A stretch of 5,436 nucleotides of DNA from Pseudomonadota bacterium (GTDB taxonomy: Bacteria > Pseudomonadota > Alphaproteobacteria > ATCC43930 > CGMCC-115725), in the NCBI GenBank assembly GCA_021790295.1, contig JAJYIC010000193.1, positions 1-5,436 of the forward strand. Reading direction: 5' to 3'. Shown here in pieces: positions 5,103 to 5,436 of the stretch. Numbering within the stretch: position 1 is the stretch's first letter; the number at the start of each line of letters is the position of its first letter. The position numbers were made by a program, and so were the translations under genes. The notes below the pieces were generated by a model, which had not been told where the DNA came from, ran no database searches, and saw only the letters and a program-made list of their open reading frames with translations.

Positions 5103-5436
5103 ATGAGATCGATTTCGAAGCTCCTGCGAGGATTTTCTTGTGCCGCGCCGGTTTTGCTCGCCGCGCAGCCAGCGTTTGCCGCCGCCCGCGGCATCGACAG
5201 CGGCGACAGCGCCTGGATGCTGACCGCTTCGACCCTCGTCCTGATGATGACGATTCCGGGACTTGCGCTTTTCTACGGCGGGATGGTGCGCAAGATGAAC
5301 CTTCTCGCCACCGTGGTGCAAAGCTTTGCCGTCACCTGTCTCGTCACGGTTTTGTGGGCGGTTGTCGGCTACAGCCTCGCCTTTACAAAAGGCGGGCCTT
5401 TTCTCGGCGGCTTCAGCCGCGCTCTTCTTCAGATCG
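5103..5436 (+). CDS. amtB: Ammonium transporter, Amt/MEP/Rh family, partial (N-terminal 111 residues)
   Basis: The visible part begins with a signal peptide (residues 1-26, with a hydrophobic stretch and a likely cut after PAFA), as in E. coli AmtB. It is followed by the mature start GIDSGDSAWML. The first membrane helix contains STLVLMMTIPGLALFYGGMVR (43-63), the Amt family's signature region, and the second contains SFAVTCLVTVLWAVVGYSLAF (74-94). The protein is normally about 400-450 residues with 11 helices forming a trimeric channel for ammonium/ammonia across the inner membrane; three quarters lies beyond the right edge. The ATG at 5103 is the one that opens the signal peptide; AAAAAGG lies about eight bases upstream. 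Amt genes usually sit next to glnK, which encodes the PII protein that gates the channel. None lies upstream here, so it may follow downstream or be elsewhere. Confidence 0.95.
   Translation, partial: MRSISKLLRGFSCAAPVLLAAQPAFAAARGIDSGDSAWMLTASTLVLMMTIPGLALFYGGMVRKMNLLATVVQSFAVTCLVTVLWAVVGYSLAFTKGGPFLGGFSRALLQI

Noticed and set aside
4662..5321. A 219-codon minus-strand frame overlapping the amtB start
   Set aside because: It is antisense to the clear Amt signature and out of frame with the exported protein; the translation is Arg/Gly-rich with no recognisable features.

Overview
The window is GC-rich, densely coded DNA that looks like an alphaproteobacterium, probably Hyphomicrobiales or close to it. 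The grounds are the codon use (G/C third positions, with GTG and TTG starts), the short gene spacing, and an ammonium transporter N-terminus of the kind common in that group. This is inferred from style; nothing in the window fixes the genus. No RNA gene, CRISPR array, insertion sequence or phage gene was seen.

Left part (1-1545, minus strand): a compact four-gene operon read right to left. It encodes two tandem paralogous 102-residue proteins of dimeric alpha/beta-barrel type, then a 102-residue antibiotic-biosynthesis-monooxygenase (ABM, YgiN-like) protein, then a luciferase-like flavin-dependent monooxygenase that runs off the left edge. Gaps are 23, 13 and 37 bases and each gene has a purine-rich ribosome binding site. 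The set suggests oxidation of an unidentified small organic or quinol-type substrate.

Middle (1546-4356): a small exported methionine-rich protein (minus strand, 97 aa) is divergent from a two-component pair on the plus strand. The pair is an OmpR-type response regulator (243 aa) and a membrane histidine kinase (480 aa) whose start overlaps the regulator's stop (GTGA). The periplasmic domain of the kinase carries its own methionine/histidine cluster, 8 Met and 1 His in 18 residues. It resembles the MM-pair repeats of the divergent protein. Together these suggest a Cu(I)/Ag(I)-type thiophilic metal sensing module, or at least a module in which kinase and exported protein recognise the same ligand. 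The shared intergenic region holds an inverted repeat (TGTGCCAA/TTGGCACA) and two TTTCGAAAC repeats that could be regulator binding sites.

Right part (4337-5436): on the minus strand, overlapping the kinase end by 20 bases tail to tail, is an exported protein of unknown family with a Cys/His-rich C-terminus. It may be preceded by a small coupled ORF. Divergent from it is the start of an AmtB-type ammonium transporter that runs off the right edge. No glnK lies upstream of it in the window.
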